This document shows positions 32,378 to 44,066 of a DNA stretch of 64,000 bases, piece after piece (the stretch's first letter is position 1; the number at the start of each line of letters is the position of its first letter). Origin of the DNA: Morchella semilibera (lineage: Eukaryota; Ascomycota; Pezizomycetes; Pezizales; Morchellaceae); assembly GCA_009192285.1 (NCBI GenBank), contig CM018603.1, forward strand, positions 1,043,307-1,107,306, read 5' to 3'. The position numbers and the translations under genes are program-made. The notes below the pieces were generated by a model. It had not been told where the DNA came from and did not search any database. It saw nothing but the letters and a program-made list of their open reading frames with translations.

Positions 32378-33970
32378 TCACTTCTTTTGGCCTTCATCAC
32401 GACGCCCAGTCCAAACAGCTCCGATCAGCTGTCCACACAAAGGAAAGAAAAGGTTCAAAACGCAGGAGAGAAGGAAGAAAGAATTCATACCTCCTGTTCA
32501 ACCTGCAACCCCTCGATCAACGGTGCAAGTTCAGAGTAGATCTCAAAAGCTTTCTTGTGGTACTCCAACTGAGCCTGTACCAAGTCCGCGAGGTTTCTCA
32601 AAGGCTCGGGGGTGTCGAGGACGTTCTTCATCACGCCAACAGCCTCCTCCGTACAGCCAACAAACTCATCCTCTGCAGTCTCAACCTCAACTCTCTGCTC
32701 TTCAGTCAAGTGCTCCTCGTGGTGAGGATCTTGCTGTCTAGCACCGCCAAGATTAGGGAACCCAATCCCGCCACCACTCTTAGCCTTGGATTTAGCTGCA
32801 TCAAGAGATAGGCGAGCATTCTCCACGTTTTTGCGCGCCTTTTGTGCGAACATGATGTTCGTGTTCAAGGTGGTTGTAAACGCCGCGTTGAAGCGAGACT
32901 GAATCTGCGCATCCTGTTGGAGGCGGGCCTCACCGACTTGCTCAGATGCAAGAGCGTACTTCTCGAGGGCGGTCGCAAGGGGCTCAGACGAGTCGAGTGC
33001 ATGCGCAGAGTTGAGCGAGGCTCTGGCGATAGCGTGGGCAAATGTCTTTGGGGCGGATTTTGTACCGGGCTTTGTCAAGATATTCTGGGCCTCAGAAGCG
33101 GTATTTGCAGTGGAGAGAAGCTGGACCTTCTCGGTGATTGTACGTGAGAGATCGACGAATGACTCACGCTGGGGAAGAATCAGTTTGACTGCACTCACCA
33201 AGTCAAGATGAATGGGGGCTTACGAGATTTGGGGGGTAATCGTAGGACTTGATTCAAAACAAAAAAAAATATTAGTATGTTTAAAATGCATCATTCAGAT
33301 GAAGTGAGTTTCTACCTCATTAGAAAACTGAGTACTGCAGGGGAAAATATTAGCACGTGATACCCTGCCGGATAAAGTACATGTGATTACAGGGACGGGC
33401 GGGGAAGACATACGTTACAGCCAAGAGTTGTTGATGAACGAGTCTCAAGGCATCAACACGTTTCTCGAGCTCGAGGTAGTCCGGTGGCAGTTGGGTCTTG
33501 GTCTCAGTCAGCTTCCTGCGGATCATAAATACCAAAGCGGTCTCGTTGAGTAGCTCCGCGAGACGCCTGGCAGTAGCAGCCGCAGAAGCAGTAGCATTGG
33601 TAGTAGCATTGATAGCAGCAGTGGAAACGGAGGCAGCGGTAGCTGCAACGCCGGGGGCAGATGATGATTGTGGGGAAGCAGAAGAATCATCGGGTATAGG
33701 GAGAGCAGTAGCATCAGAGTCAGGGGAAGAAGAAGAGGAAGTGGGGTTGGTGGTATCAGAAGAGGCAGCAGCAGTGGCATCGGCGGGTGCATCTGCTGGG
33801 CCATCAGTGCTAGCACTCTTACTAGCACTGGGGGCGGGAGAGGGGGCGGAGACCTTATCCTCGACCTGGGTGAGCTGCTCCCGAACGAACTGCTGAGTAC
33901 GAGCAGCGAAGGGAGTGAAGCTCGTTGAGATGTTCTTGCCAAAATTGGCAATGTTCTTGGTGAAATCCAT
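32378..33970 (-). CDS. Gvp36-like BAR domain protein
   Basis: BAR proteins of the Gvp36 family bind curved membranes and act in Golgi/vesicle traffic and endocytosis. Exons on the minus strand are 33970-33414, 33334-33316, 33247-33224, 33168-32491 and 32428-32378, giving 442 aa. The start MDFTKNIANFGKNISTSFTP and TPFAARTQQFVREQLTQVED are typical of the family. A Ser/Ala/Thr-rich insert follows (residues about 45-135, including SSSSSPDSDATALPIPDD). The BAR helices then resume with LPPDYLELEKRVDALRLVHQ, SYDYPPNL and RESFVDLSRTITEKVQLLST. Two exons are only 19 and 24 nt. The last junction is optional: without it the protein ends EQEV after 427 aa. The insert is probably disordered and lineage-specific. 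A gapped-motif copy (34237) lies about 270 bp upstream. Confidence 0.9.
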
Positions 33971-34236
33971 TGTCGTGAGAGGGGTTGATGATAGTTAGGC
34001 GATGACGTGGGGAGAGCTGGTAGATAGAAATATCCGTGTGAGAGATGTATGTCGGCTGGGTACAAGATGATTGATGGATGGATGAATACAGTATCTCTGA
34101 TAAGTGGATAAGATGTAGTGGGGTGAGTGGTCAGGTATGTTGTAGATATGCGGTTGGCCCGTGATTGTGAGACATTGCTCGCTAGTGCCAAACATTACGC
34201 CGACAGCGGACAACTGAGCCCCTCCAAACGATACTC

Positions 34237-34254
34237 TCATAGGATATCACTCGA
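34237..34254 (+). repeat. Gapped motif, copy 11 (Gvp36 upstream region)
   Basis: TCAT-AGGA-TATCACTCGA, one mismatch, about 270 bp upstream of the Gvp36 ATG and in the opposite sense to that gene. Confidence 0.65.
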
Positions 34255-35201
34255 TATTCACTTTTGCTTTACCACATTCATTCTACGATATTGTTAATAA
34301 ACTTGGGGTGAACGGTTCAACTTTATATAAATTAGTTAGGGATTATATAGAGAATAGAATGCTCTGGAAGCTTTACCAAAGGTTTAAAAGAGCTTTGCAG
34401 ACGAACACCGCGCGGAACGATTCATTTGCTTGCAAGGACAATAGGCCTATCTACTTGGTCTTATGACGTACTATATCGAAGCCCCATAATTGAGATGTCG
34501 CGTGCTACGGAATGCGGCAGTTCTGACACAAACCCTAAATTAAGAGTCCAAATGAAAGAAGTAATTATATGGGGTGTTGCGCTGTGAATAATTTTTCAAA
34601 ATAAAAAAACTTTAATTATTAGTGGAAAAATGTATTTCGGAAATTAAGCTGGTAGGTTCCAAAGCCCTACTGAGGATTACATAGGATACCACATATATGC
34701 AGGTATCACAAGTAAGCGAACAGCAACGAAAACTCCTCAACGAACGCCTCAACTAATGGTCCTAAGAAAAAGCTCTATGCATAATCTTTTGCCTACAACC
34801 CACCTGACTCCCTACTAGAGAGGTCAGATTGATAGCATGCGCGCTCAGGGTACACCCTTTCTAGAGATCTCCCACAATCTCTCTATCCCTCGCTCCACCG
34901 CGGTTTCAAACCCCAAAACCAACCCAAATCGCAAGGAAGGAAAGGATAAACCTAGGATAGGAGCCTATAGAAAGCTATTCGGAAAATAGGATGAGCAGAT
35001 TTTGGAGTTAGCGCTACAAAATCGTGAATAAGCCTATGAGGATATACATGACGCGATCGCGATCGCGCCTGCGGTCTCCATCATCAACAAAAGGGATATG
35101 ACCTCCTAAGATAACACGCTCTCCGTGGGGCGAAGTGATGCCTCATGTTGCCATTATCTTCGCTGGATGATTCATTGGCACTACCATCTATCTTCACCGA
35201 T

Positions 35202-35710
35202 CTAGGTATGGTGCCGCCTTGCAGGGCCGGCGCTGGTAGTCTCGAACGGTTCTCTTTCTTTTGGGCAAGGGCAGGAGTTTATCGGCGGTATTGTACTGCC
35301 CGCAATGGTGAGCATATGAGCACGAGAGCTTATCGCATATAAACCTACCCGCTCATACCCCAAAGCATTTAAAAACCACTGCTCTGGCTTCGGGAACAGT
35401 GGGATGTTTGTGCGTATGACCTCCCACTCCCCTTCCCTATCAAAACACATCTTAACCGACTAGTCTGTGGCATCAATCACCCAAGAACGGGCGGCGCATT
35501 CGAACTCATGACTTCGGAAGTTTTCGTATAAAACGCCCCCCACGTAGCGACCGCTTGGAAGAAGCCATTTCGGGAGTCGTTCATGTCCTCCCAGGCGCGC
35601 TTGAGCTCCGTCGAGTCGGGGGGGGGGGGGGGCGCGTGTGGGGTACCCGGGTGAGGAGCGCTTTCGAAGAGGGGGGGGGTGTCTAACAGAATAAGTACTG
35701 GGCCTAGCAT
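35202..35710 (-). pseudogene. Possible coding relic, unidentified
   Basis: A minus-strand frame with ATG at 35710 reads through a Pro-rich stretch encoded by a G/C run into ELKRAWEDMNDSRNGFFQAV and TWGAFYTKTSEVMSSNAPPV, then stops at 35477. A second frame from 35450 reads EWEVIRTNIPLFPKPEQWFL and NALGYERVGLYAISSRAH before stopping. Both look more protein-like than the surroundings, but no intron of normal size joins them. It may be a broken gene or chance. Confidence 0.25.
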
Positions 35711-36724
35711 GTGAGGGAGAGTTTGTTACGTTAGGTACAAGTGTGAAGAACCAGGGGGTGCAAAAGAAAGTGGAAACAGACTCTAAAGATTAAAAGGCCG
35801 GGGTCAACCAATCATTCAACCGGTATGAGGTTCTATGCCCCGAACATTGGATGACTTCCCTTGGAAATTTAGATTCTAGGGTCTGAATCTGAACAGAGGG
35901 GGAGGGGGGGGGGGGCAGTTCAAATTTCTAGCACCATAGGAGGGACCAGTATTGCTCATGGCCTACCCAAGTTTGTTACTTTGGGCATGGTGAGTAGTAC
36001 GGACCATCGATCGACTGATCCTAAGTGTATGCAGTAGCCGTAAAGGCAGCATTTTTGGGGGGGCATTGCGGCATTCCATTTCGCACTTAGGGATACTTAC
36101 TAATTGATTGAATATAATATGGTCCTCGACCAGTTAGGATAAAATCAAACTCGAGAATCCACATCTCACACTCGATATACAAAGTACCTACATGTACTTG
36201 TTCTAGATGTTCCCCCATGTATTACCCATTAGATTTTACTCTAGAGGACTCCCTATAGCCCGAGTGCAGGTCCCTGTGCAAGTCCCCTTCGACCGTCGAC
36301 TGGCTGTTGCATATAAAGACTCAAAGCACCCACAGGGCACAGAAAGCGCTGCAAGCAAAATAGCGAACTGGAAATCGGTTTCTACAAAGCGATAAAGACG
36401 AAAGCGAGATGAAACGGAAAAAGTCCTGCATCATAAACGGTTAAGATTGTAAGATAACTCAATATTGGTTAAACCTTTGGGTCTACATTACGATATATAT
36501 AGCAAAAGGTGGTAGGAGAGCCGACAGCCCCATATTCCAGTACCTAAGTACCGTGACGACTCTCTAGTAATTATTATGTAAAAAGACTTTATCCCTCGAT
36601 AAAGCTTAGAATACCCGGCATCTGTAAACATCTCCGGCATCTGAAATGCTACTATGTGTGTGTGGGATCCATCAGGACTACTTGGGTTACCTGAGAGTGT
36701 CTTGCGTTTAGGGCCCCTTCTAAG

Positions 36725-36742
36725 TCATGTGATATCACTCGG
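36725..36742 (+). repeat. Gapped motif, copy 12
   Basis: Perfect match, TCAT-GTGA-TATCACTCGG, in gene-poor DNA. Confidence 0.7.
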
Positions 36743-39700
36743 AGAGCGCCATCATCTCACCCCGACGGGCCCAGCTATGTAGACTTGTTTACCCTCAACC
36801 CAACCCAGTGATGAACGTACTATCGAGTAATAGTGCCAAACTAATATTTAACTGACCACCGGATAGCTCGTCTACTACCTAGGTTGTGTATAAATATTTG
36901 GTCTATTCCCCTTCCCATAATACCCAGCCTCTATCAAGTATCGCGCGGCCATGAAAGCTACAGCTAAGAGACCGGTCGTTCCCAGTACTAGTTCCCAGCA
37001 CTACGAAAGCCTGCGAGATCGAATAAAGATCGATCTCGGCTGTACCTATAATCTCATAGTCTGATTCAAACTAAAGTAAGCAAAGATTTCGTGTTGAAGT
37101 CTCGTTCGATGGTTGGGCCAAGCCTCCTGACATTCTTGCGGATCTTCCTGGAGCTAACGATAAACCCCACAAAGCCTCATGTTCCAGGTTCTGTGAACTA
37201 GGATAACGTCAATAAACGGCTAGAGCCCTTTAGGACCTTTTTATATTTCAAGGCTCTTGAAGGCGATGATATGGGTCTGCTTTCCAGTCTAAGGTTGCCT
37301 AAACCTTCATTTTTTTCGAGCTTAGATTAGATTCAACTTCCCGGTCTCCGGCCTTAAATCTATTAGCATATCTTTATAGCTCAGCTAGTTCATAGCTATA
37401 GCTATGCTTAATATCATTTCCGGCGCTACTCGGCCCTATTCAAGTGGCCCGATCCTCCTTTTGAAACATACATGTAAGTTAGGTATTTATTAATATCCTA
37501 AGCCATGTTAGTAGCCAGCCATAGCCCGTACTAACGATCACTCAGTGATAGGACTCAGTTGAGAGCCTACAGCTCATGGGAGGTAACGACCTAGACCACA
37601 CCCGCCTATAGTATTGTATTATCAAGTTATGAGCATCCCTTGTATTTAACTAGGTTACCTCTTTCTTGTTCTCCATAATAGAGACCTATAACTAGATTTT
37701 GGTGGAGTTCTGGGAACAGCTCATTTATCAGTGGCTCCCCAGGCACTATCACCCGGGAGAAAGCGTGGACCCTGAGACACCACGCCCCTACGCGACAGCG
37801 ATGGCGGCAAATGAATGTCCCAGCACCGAAACAGATATTACCAACAAAACAAGATAGTATCACAATCTGGCCACTTGAAACTAGTCCAGATTGATATGTG
37901 GGCCCTCTTTCTGCCTTTTACTGTTTGTTGGACGCAGTTAGATATGCAGGTTGTAAGTCAAGCAAGAAAGTGCCTCTTCTAACATCAAGGAGACGAAGAG
38001 GCAGGTTATTCGCCTGTCGGACCCTTATAGAAAGTGATGCGCAAGCTTCCCAGAAAGTGTCTTTGTTCGAAATAATCCAGATGGTGTTCTATTCCAAGGA
38101 AGGCCAGATCATCAGCCTTTCGGGAGGTTTGGCCAGAAAGGAGTATCCTTTAGGCTAACGTCGGCTCCCCAAACTTCTCTAAGCGCTGCGATAATTTGAA
38201 GCTCCGGGTGTATATTATCTAACTCGATGACACTTCTACGAGCTTTCTCCAATCGGTAATCGAGGAAGATGATCAGTCCTTGTAACTCGTTATGAGACCG
38301 CCACTGGCCCGCCGCGGGGCTGCCTGTTGGAAAGAGTCTCTGCGTGGCCGTATAAATTGAGAGACTGAGTAAGTAACCTCAAGCTAATGGGGTCTCTTAT
38401 GGGAGACTTCCGTCGATGAGGAATTCTTCTTGGCTTGTACTATCTATATATAAGCTATAAGAGCCTGGGTGAGCCGCATGGAGGAGAGCCCAGCTGGGTC
38501 ACGGTTTGCTTTTGCAAGTATAGGTCTCTGAGATGACCATGTAGTGTAGCTGCTACTCGTATTCTGATACGGACGGCCGATTTAGCTATTGTATCCTAGT
38601 ACTGACTAATTGACCGTTGTATCCATAGAGCAGAGGGTGACTTGGGACGACCTGGGTCAAATTCAGGTAGGACCCGTCCCAACCCACGAAAGTAATAGTT
38701 AAGGCCCGGCTCATTTAGACACGGCCTAGGCCACCGAGTTAATATATATAGGCTCGAGACGGGTTGTGATTGTGTATGCAAAAGTATGTATGTATGATTC
38801 CAAGGGCCAAGAGCTGGTCCTCTAAGTTAAAGTCCTGGGCCACAATCGGCTATGGCCCTAAAAGAAACTGTCAGGCCCGGCCCAAGTCGCCCTCTGTCAT
38901 AGAGAGCCTGCTAGCCCAGACGCAGCGGCTATTTGTGTAGACCCCTATCCCAGCGTATGGTCGAGGAAGTGGGGTGTCGTATTTGGCGGGATAAAAACCT
39001 AAACCGCTTCATTTGGGATGGATGTGTGTGGATAGACTTGAACTGTGGTGTGGGGGATTGAAGGAAGCTAGAGAGCAAAGATGTAGGCTAAGATCTACAT
39101 GTAATCTTGAGCCTAACTCTGTTACCCGGTGGTTAAATCTTCATTACCTCTTTAGGACGGTATTTCCTACTCTTGAGTCTGCTTTCACTAGGCTCAAGTA
39201 GTTCATATTAGCTATATCGAGTAAGAAGCTGAGCTCACTAGTTTCGGTCTTCTCTAGCTAACGATCAGCTAAATACACATACAAGTATGTATATACTGAT
39301 CCTCGTTGCTAACCAACCGGTACATGATCGGTATTGTGACCGCCCGTAACGTTTAGGCAATGTGGTTGAGCAAAGGCCATACCTACAACCCTAAACCTAC
39401 GCTTGTAGTTACCTCTGGAAGAAGCTCAAGCCTCAAGGTCTAGGCCAACTAGTGACTTGGATGGCTACACAAATGACGTGTCTAGACAGATGCATTGGAG
39501 TTGAGTGACAGAGCTGCGCTGCTAGGTTCGATCCTAATAGCCTCTTTGACACTCCCCTACGTGCACCAAGACCCGGCCAGTCTTCAAGCTCTCCCAGAAC
39601 CTCTCATACCAACGCCTTCAATACTCATTTATCAGCCAATTAATTGCTATCAAGAAGGCCGCTCTGAGGGACGTTCCAGGTACGTCATTCAACCTCCACC

Positions 39701-40673
39701 TCTTGGTGGGCCTATGTTGCATGATTCGTTCAGCAGTAGCTCTTAGTAATTAACCCTGAGATTGGGAAGACGGCCAACCTTTGTGCATCGGTCTAGCGAT
39801 TAAGAAAGACCCGGTCGACACAACCGCATTATCATCAGTATAAAAGCGTAAGTCGAGCCCAGCTGAACGGTTGAAGACAGGTACTATACTAGTAACAAGA
39901 CTTTTACCGAAGAGAGTTTCCATCTAGCTATTTCATAGTCATCTCAAATCATTAATACCCTTCCCAGCCAGGCCAAGCACTCATTTTATAGGCCAGACAA
40001 GACCAAGCCAATATTACCGGTCCTAGGGATCTACTGCGAGCATGTCATCCACCGATGACCTCACTGAGCCTCTATCTAGGTCTATCTACATAGCTTGGCT
40101 GTTTTAAGTCATGACCCTCCAAAGGGCAGAGCAGGGCGACGCTTCCGGATCCTACAACACTTCAAGTCACGCATATAGTAACTGTCTTTCAATATATCTA
40201 TCGGAAACTTTATACCAAGACTGCGAATTTCCATTGGTGCGATAATTTTCGTCACTTCCCCGCAATGATAAAGATGACATCCCCACAACCATGCCGGCGA
40301 ATGGGAAAACTACCAGAGTCACCGTGCCTTCTAGAGATTTGGCGAGTTATAGTATGATAATTAGAGGGTGATGCTCTATGCCATATGGAATATAGTTGCC
40401 GAATCTGTCAGGATGAGGCCTGTTAAAGAGCGGGCCAAGCCCCGGGCAGACCCATCCCACTATCTGAATCTAGACCCTTATAAACGGATGAAGTTTACAA
40501 GCTTCTCAGTACTGGGCTAGCCACTCAAGCTATTTAGGTGCACTAAACTCAATGTGTGCGTACTCGAGAGATGCTGAGATCCCGGCACTGATATGCTAGT
40601 AAGTCTAAACTAAAGAAGGAGTTTGCCGTGACTACTATCCGCATCCAACCTCAAGTCATGAAACATCACTCCT

Positions 40674-40705
<32 letters not shown>

Positions 40706-40718
40706 CGACGACGACGAC
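40674..40718 (+). repeat. AAC/GAC microsatellite
   Basis: Eleven AAC units run into four GAC units. Confidence 0.95.
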
Positions 40719-41553
40719 TATCTACGAAGGACGGATTTTGGCGCGTCGGAAAACTTAGGGAGAATAAAAATATATTGATACTCCGAGTAATCTCACTCGT
40801 TTGATTCCAAAAAAGACTCTTCTGTCTTTCAATATGTGTTGTCCTGGACGGACGGAAAAAAAACAACAGTCTCACATCAAAGGCCTGCATTATCACAAAG
40901 TTATTAAAATCACTGTCACGTATGTACTTCTTTTTTATCCCCCTTCGCCACCGATCAAGGATAACGCGTGGATTGGATGGGTTTTTGATAAACTTAGCTA
41001 TCTCGGGCGCTAAACTATTCCCAGCCAACTTTTACCCCTGGGGCACAAGCCGTCACCCTCGACTCTAGTGTAATTGTGCCCGTGTCACGATTCTTGAGAG
41101 CCAATGATTGCCTCCCGCGGGTGCTGGGAATTCAATCTGAAACCCCTTTGAGATCTCAAGGTGAGACCCTGGATGAAAATCGGATTAAATCGCGAGCCGT
41201 GTAGACGCTTGGCAACATCTAGGGGGGGGGGGTATCTCCGTAGGCGCACACAACTAAACGTATTTACCTACATGTTACCTGCTTGCCTACATATTCTGTA
41301 GGTAGGCCCCTTATTGAACCATTTCCTCCCCGCTTCACAGTCTCTCCATATTTACGCTTTTAAGATCACCAGACCCAACCACCAGATCAACGATTGACGA
41401 GCGGCTGGATCATACCTTCTTTCTTCCCCTTACCTCATTCACTTTAAACAACCTGCCTGCCAGCCAGCGCCAATCCACGCTCTTTCTTCTTTAAACCACC
41501 AACCTTCAAGCAAACACGTACTATCATATACTCATTACAATTCAAAAACAATC

Positions 41554-42027
41554 ATGACCACCGGACCATCCCACCTCCTCAACCTCCCCAACGAGCTCCT
41601 CTTCATCATCGCCGAGCACCTGCCCGTCCCCGACCTCAACTCCTTCCTCCAAACCAACCGCCACCTCTCCACCATGCTCACCCCACTCTTGCATCAATCG
41701 GCCGTCACCGACCTCGACGGGTGCCCCGCGCTCCTGTGGGCGCTGGACACTGCCCACGAGCAGCTAGTGCGGCTACTCCTGGAGAAGGGCGTCGACGCCA
41801 ACTCGCAGCTCAAGGGGGTGACGGCGCTGCTGTATGCGGTGATCAGACTGCGCGAGCCAATCATGAGGATGCTGATTGAGGACAGCAGCGACGGCATACG
41901 GGACGCGGTGGTTCGGCTCGGCGAGTCGATCTTTAGACTGCTGAGTAGGGGTGTGCCTGGCGGTTCGGGATTGGGGTGCATGAAGGGGATAGGGTTGGAG
42001 AATGTACAGGTCGCGCAATGCGCGTAA
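41554..42027 (+). CDS. Short F-box and ankyrin-repeat protein
   Basis: A 157-aa single-exon protein. Residues about 8-45 form an F-box (LLNLPNELLFIIAEHLPVPD, then LNSFLQTNRHLSTMLTPLL), the Skp1-binding part of SCF ubiquitin ligases. Residues about 55-130 resemble one to two ankyrin repeats (ALLWALDTAHEQLVRLLLEK, GVDANSQLKGVTALLYAVIR, REPIMRMLIED). Relatives in filamentous ascomycetes usually carry many more ankyrin units. Here the protein runs into a Gly-rich tail (GVPGGSGLGCMKGIGLENVQ) and stops just before a long G homopolymer, so it is probably truncated. The start ATG is the first in frame and follows an A-rich leader. Coding GC is high, as in the gene at 44067. Substrate unknown. Confidence 0.75.
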   Translation: MTTGPSHLLNLPNELLFIIAEHLPVPDLNSFLQTNRHLSTMLTPLLHQSAVTDLDGCPALLWALDTAHEQLVRLLLEKGVDANSQLKGVTALLYAVIRLREPIMRMLIEDSSDGIRDAVVRLGESIFRLLSRGVPGGSGLGCMKGIGLENVQVAQCA

Positions 42028-44066
42028 GGGGGGGTTGGGGGGGGGGGGGGGGTTGGTACTCTACTACTACATACCCCCCACCTGTGAGGGGCCGGAGATT
42101 GTCGATAGAACGTACCCCTGGAGAACAGGTATATAACCGGATATAATTTGAGAGGAGGAGGGATATCTTAATGTTTAATCATAGTTTATGGAACGCATGT
42201 AAATAAAAAAAAACGTGGGGGGGGGGGCATTGCATAGCCGGAGTTCTACATATTTTCTGTATGGGATGGTATTTTTTGTTTTACCGGGAAAAAAAATCAA
42301 AATCGATCTGTGTTTGTGTTTGTGTGTGTGTGCATATTGCGAAAGCACGTGTAGGATCAACCGTATATTTCCCGGGGAAACGCGTTTGTTTACCAGACCG
42401 TGACATTGATTGGCCCACGCACCTCCCTTTGAATTCGACGTGACAGACCAGGTAGAGTTCAAATTCGATCTCTATATGTACCTCCATACATGTAGGCAAG
42501 TATGGAGCTGTACCTTACCTACTCCATGTACCCACTGCCAAGGTCCGACCAAAAAAGCTTATCCTTACCAAGGGTCAATGATTACATTTGCACCCCGTCC
42601 CTCGCGGAACAGAGAAACGCATCGCGGGGCCCGATACGACGATACGGGCCCTACTACTACATAGATACAATACCGATAGATAGAAACCCCAACCAGACGA
42701 ACAGACGAACAGAAGAAGCGCTCCCACCATGCTTGCCCCTCCTGCTGCTGCACCCAGCGACCTCCGGGCCTGCATAGAAACCCACACCTTCGCCGCGTGG
42801 CGGACCCGCGGCTGAACCCGGCCGGATACGTTGGCTAGGCCCGCGGCGGACGGCGGCGCCCGTGAGGTTTGAGAGGGGGGAGTGTCAGTGTGGATGGTTT
42901 TTTATTTTTGTTATATATTTTATATCTATATTCTCCCAAGACCCCCGGTCACAGCGCCCTACCCTACACGCTAAATGCTAACGGCAGCGCGCACCCCCGC
43001 CGTCATCGTCACCTGCGGTACCAGCTTCCCCTCCCCTCCGGTCCCCCACACGACGCTCGCGCAATTGAAGGTGGCAAAGGATGTCGGCGGGGTGGTGGTG
43101 GTGCCCGGGGCGTTTAGCCCCCGTCACGTGGGTGGCCCGGAGACGGGTAAGAGTATCGCGGTGACGGGTAAGCCCGGGGTGCATTTGGTTCCCCTCTCCC
43201 CCGACATCTCGGGCCGCGCCCAAACCAGTCTACTCCGCCGGCGGCGCGGGATACACCCCTCCTCGTCGACCAGGCCAGGGCCGCTACATTGGCACCGGCT
43301 AGGACGTCAGGCTGGGGCAGTGGATGGCTCACGCCGCCTCAGGGCGTCCGGGGGTGGTGTGTGTGTGTAATTGTAGTTGTAAGTGTAAGTGGTGGTAATA
43401 GTAACCGTCTATACCCACCCACGCTACCAATGACCAAGCCGCATCTTCTACTCCCCACCGAGTCCAAAGACCTAGCACGCATCTATGAAGTAAAATAAAT
43501 AAATATATCCAGCATGCAACCCTAACCCATGAACCGAGGTGTCCGAGTGATAGTTCATGACTGCTTATATACGCCATGTGTGGGGGTATACCGTAGCCCG
43601 CCCTTCCCCCCCTAGTAAGGTCTGTATACTACCTAAATACCTACATAGTAGATCACCTCTAGAAAGGGGTGGTCTGGCCAGACCTCTGAACTGCGCGGGC
43701 CGATAAACCTATAAACCGATGGCTGGGCTTTTGAAGGTAGACTGTATATACTGCCGGCCCTGGCGTGTGCAGTGCAGATTTGGGGGAACAGGTGTCTACG
43801 ATACATGAGAGTACAGGTAAAAGTAGTTCGGGGGAGTAATGGTGAAGCTACGTATATACAACAAATAGCAAGATACGGCTACAAGAAGCCTTCGTATACG
43901 AAGTTCATAAGTAAGTAGACACATGTAGCTACGTGTATGTAGCCAGTACGTCGATTACTAAATAGGTAGGCCTACAAACCCGGGGCCAAAGATTGCAAAA
44001 GCACCACTTGTGGCCACGTCCTAATAGTTTTCAGTAAGTGTCTACATCTACAGGTCCCAGTCCTAC
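42028..44066. other. Intergenic DNA with a weak GC-rich ORF
   Basis: G homopolymers near 42030 and 42218, a TACATGTA at 42487 and a gapped-motif copy at 43543. A GC-rich frame at 42975-43370 has an ATG but no recognisable protein features, and I did not accept it as a gene. Confidence 0.45.
43543..43560 (-). repeat. Gapped motif, copy 13
   Basis: TCAT-GAAC-TATCACTCGG, perfect, minus strand, about 510 bp upstream of the ATG at 44067. Confidence 0.7.

Larger units (their letters stand above)
33971..41553. other. 7.6-kb gene-poor tract
   Basis: No ORF here is a convincing gene. It holds gapped-motif copies at 34237 and 36725, three TACATGTA palindromes (36189, 37469, 39096), a weak coding relic at 35202-35710, G runs near 35620 and 35900, and an AAC/GAC microsatellite. 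Short frames at 37627-38158 may be retroelement debris, but no domain can be named. Confidence 0.45.

Noticed and set aside
37627-38158. Two short frames suspected to be retroelement integrase
   Set aside because: No zinc-finger, DDE or reverse transcriptase motif could be recognised.
42975-43370. GC-rich 131-codon ORF with ATG
   Set aside because: Reads through Val/Gly/Arg/Pro-rich text with no recognisable domain; frames switch in apparent quality. No TATA box or intron supports it.
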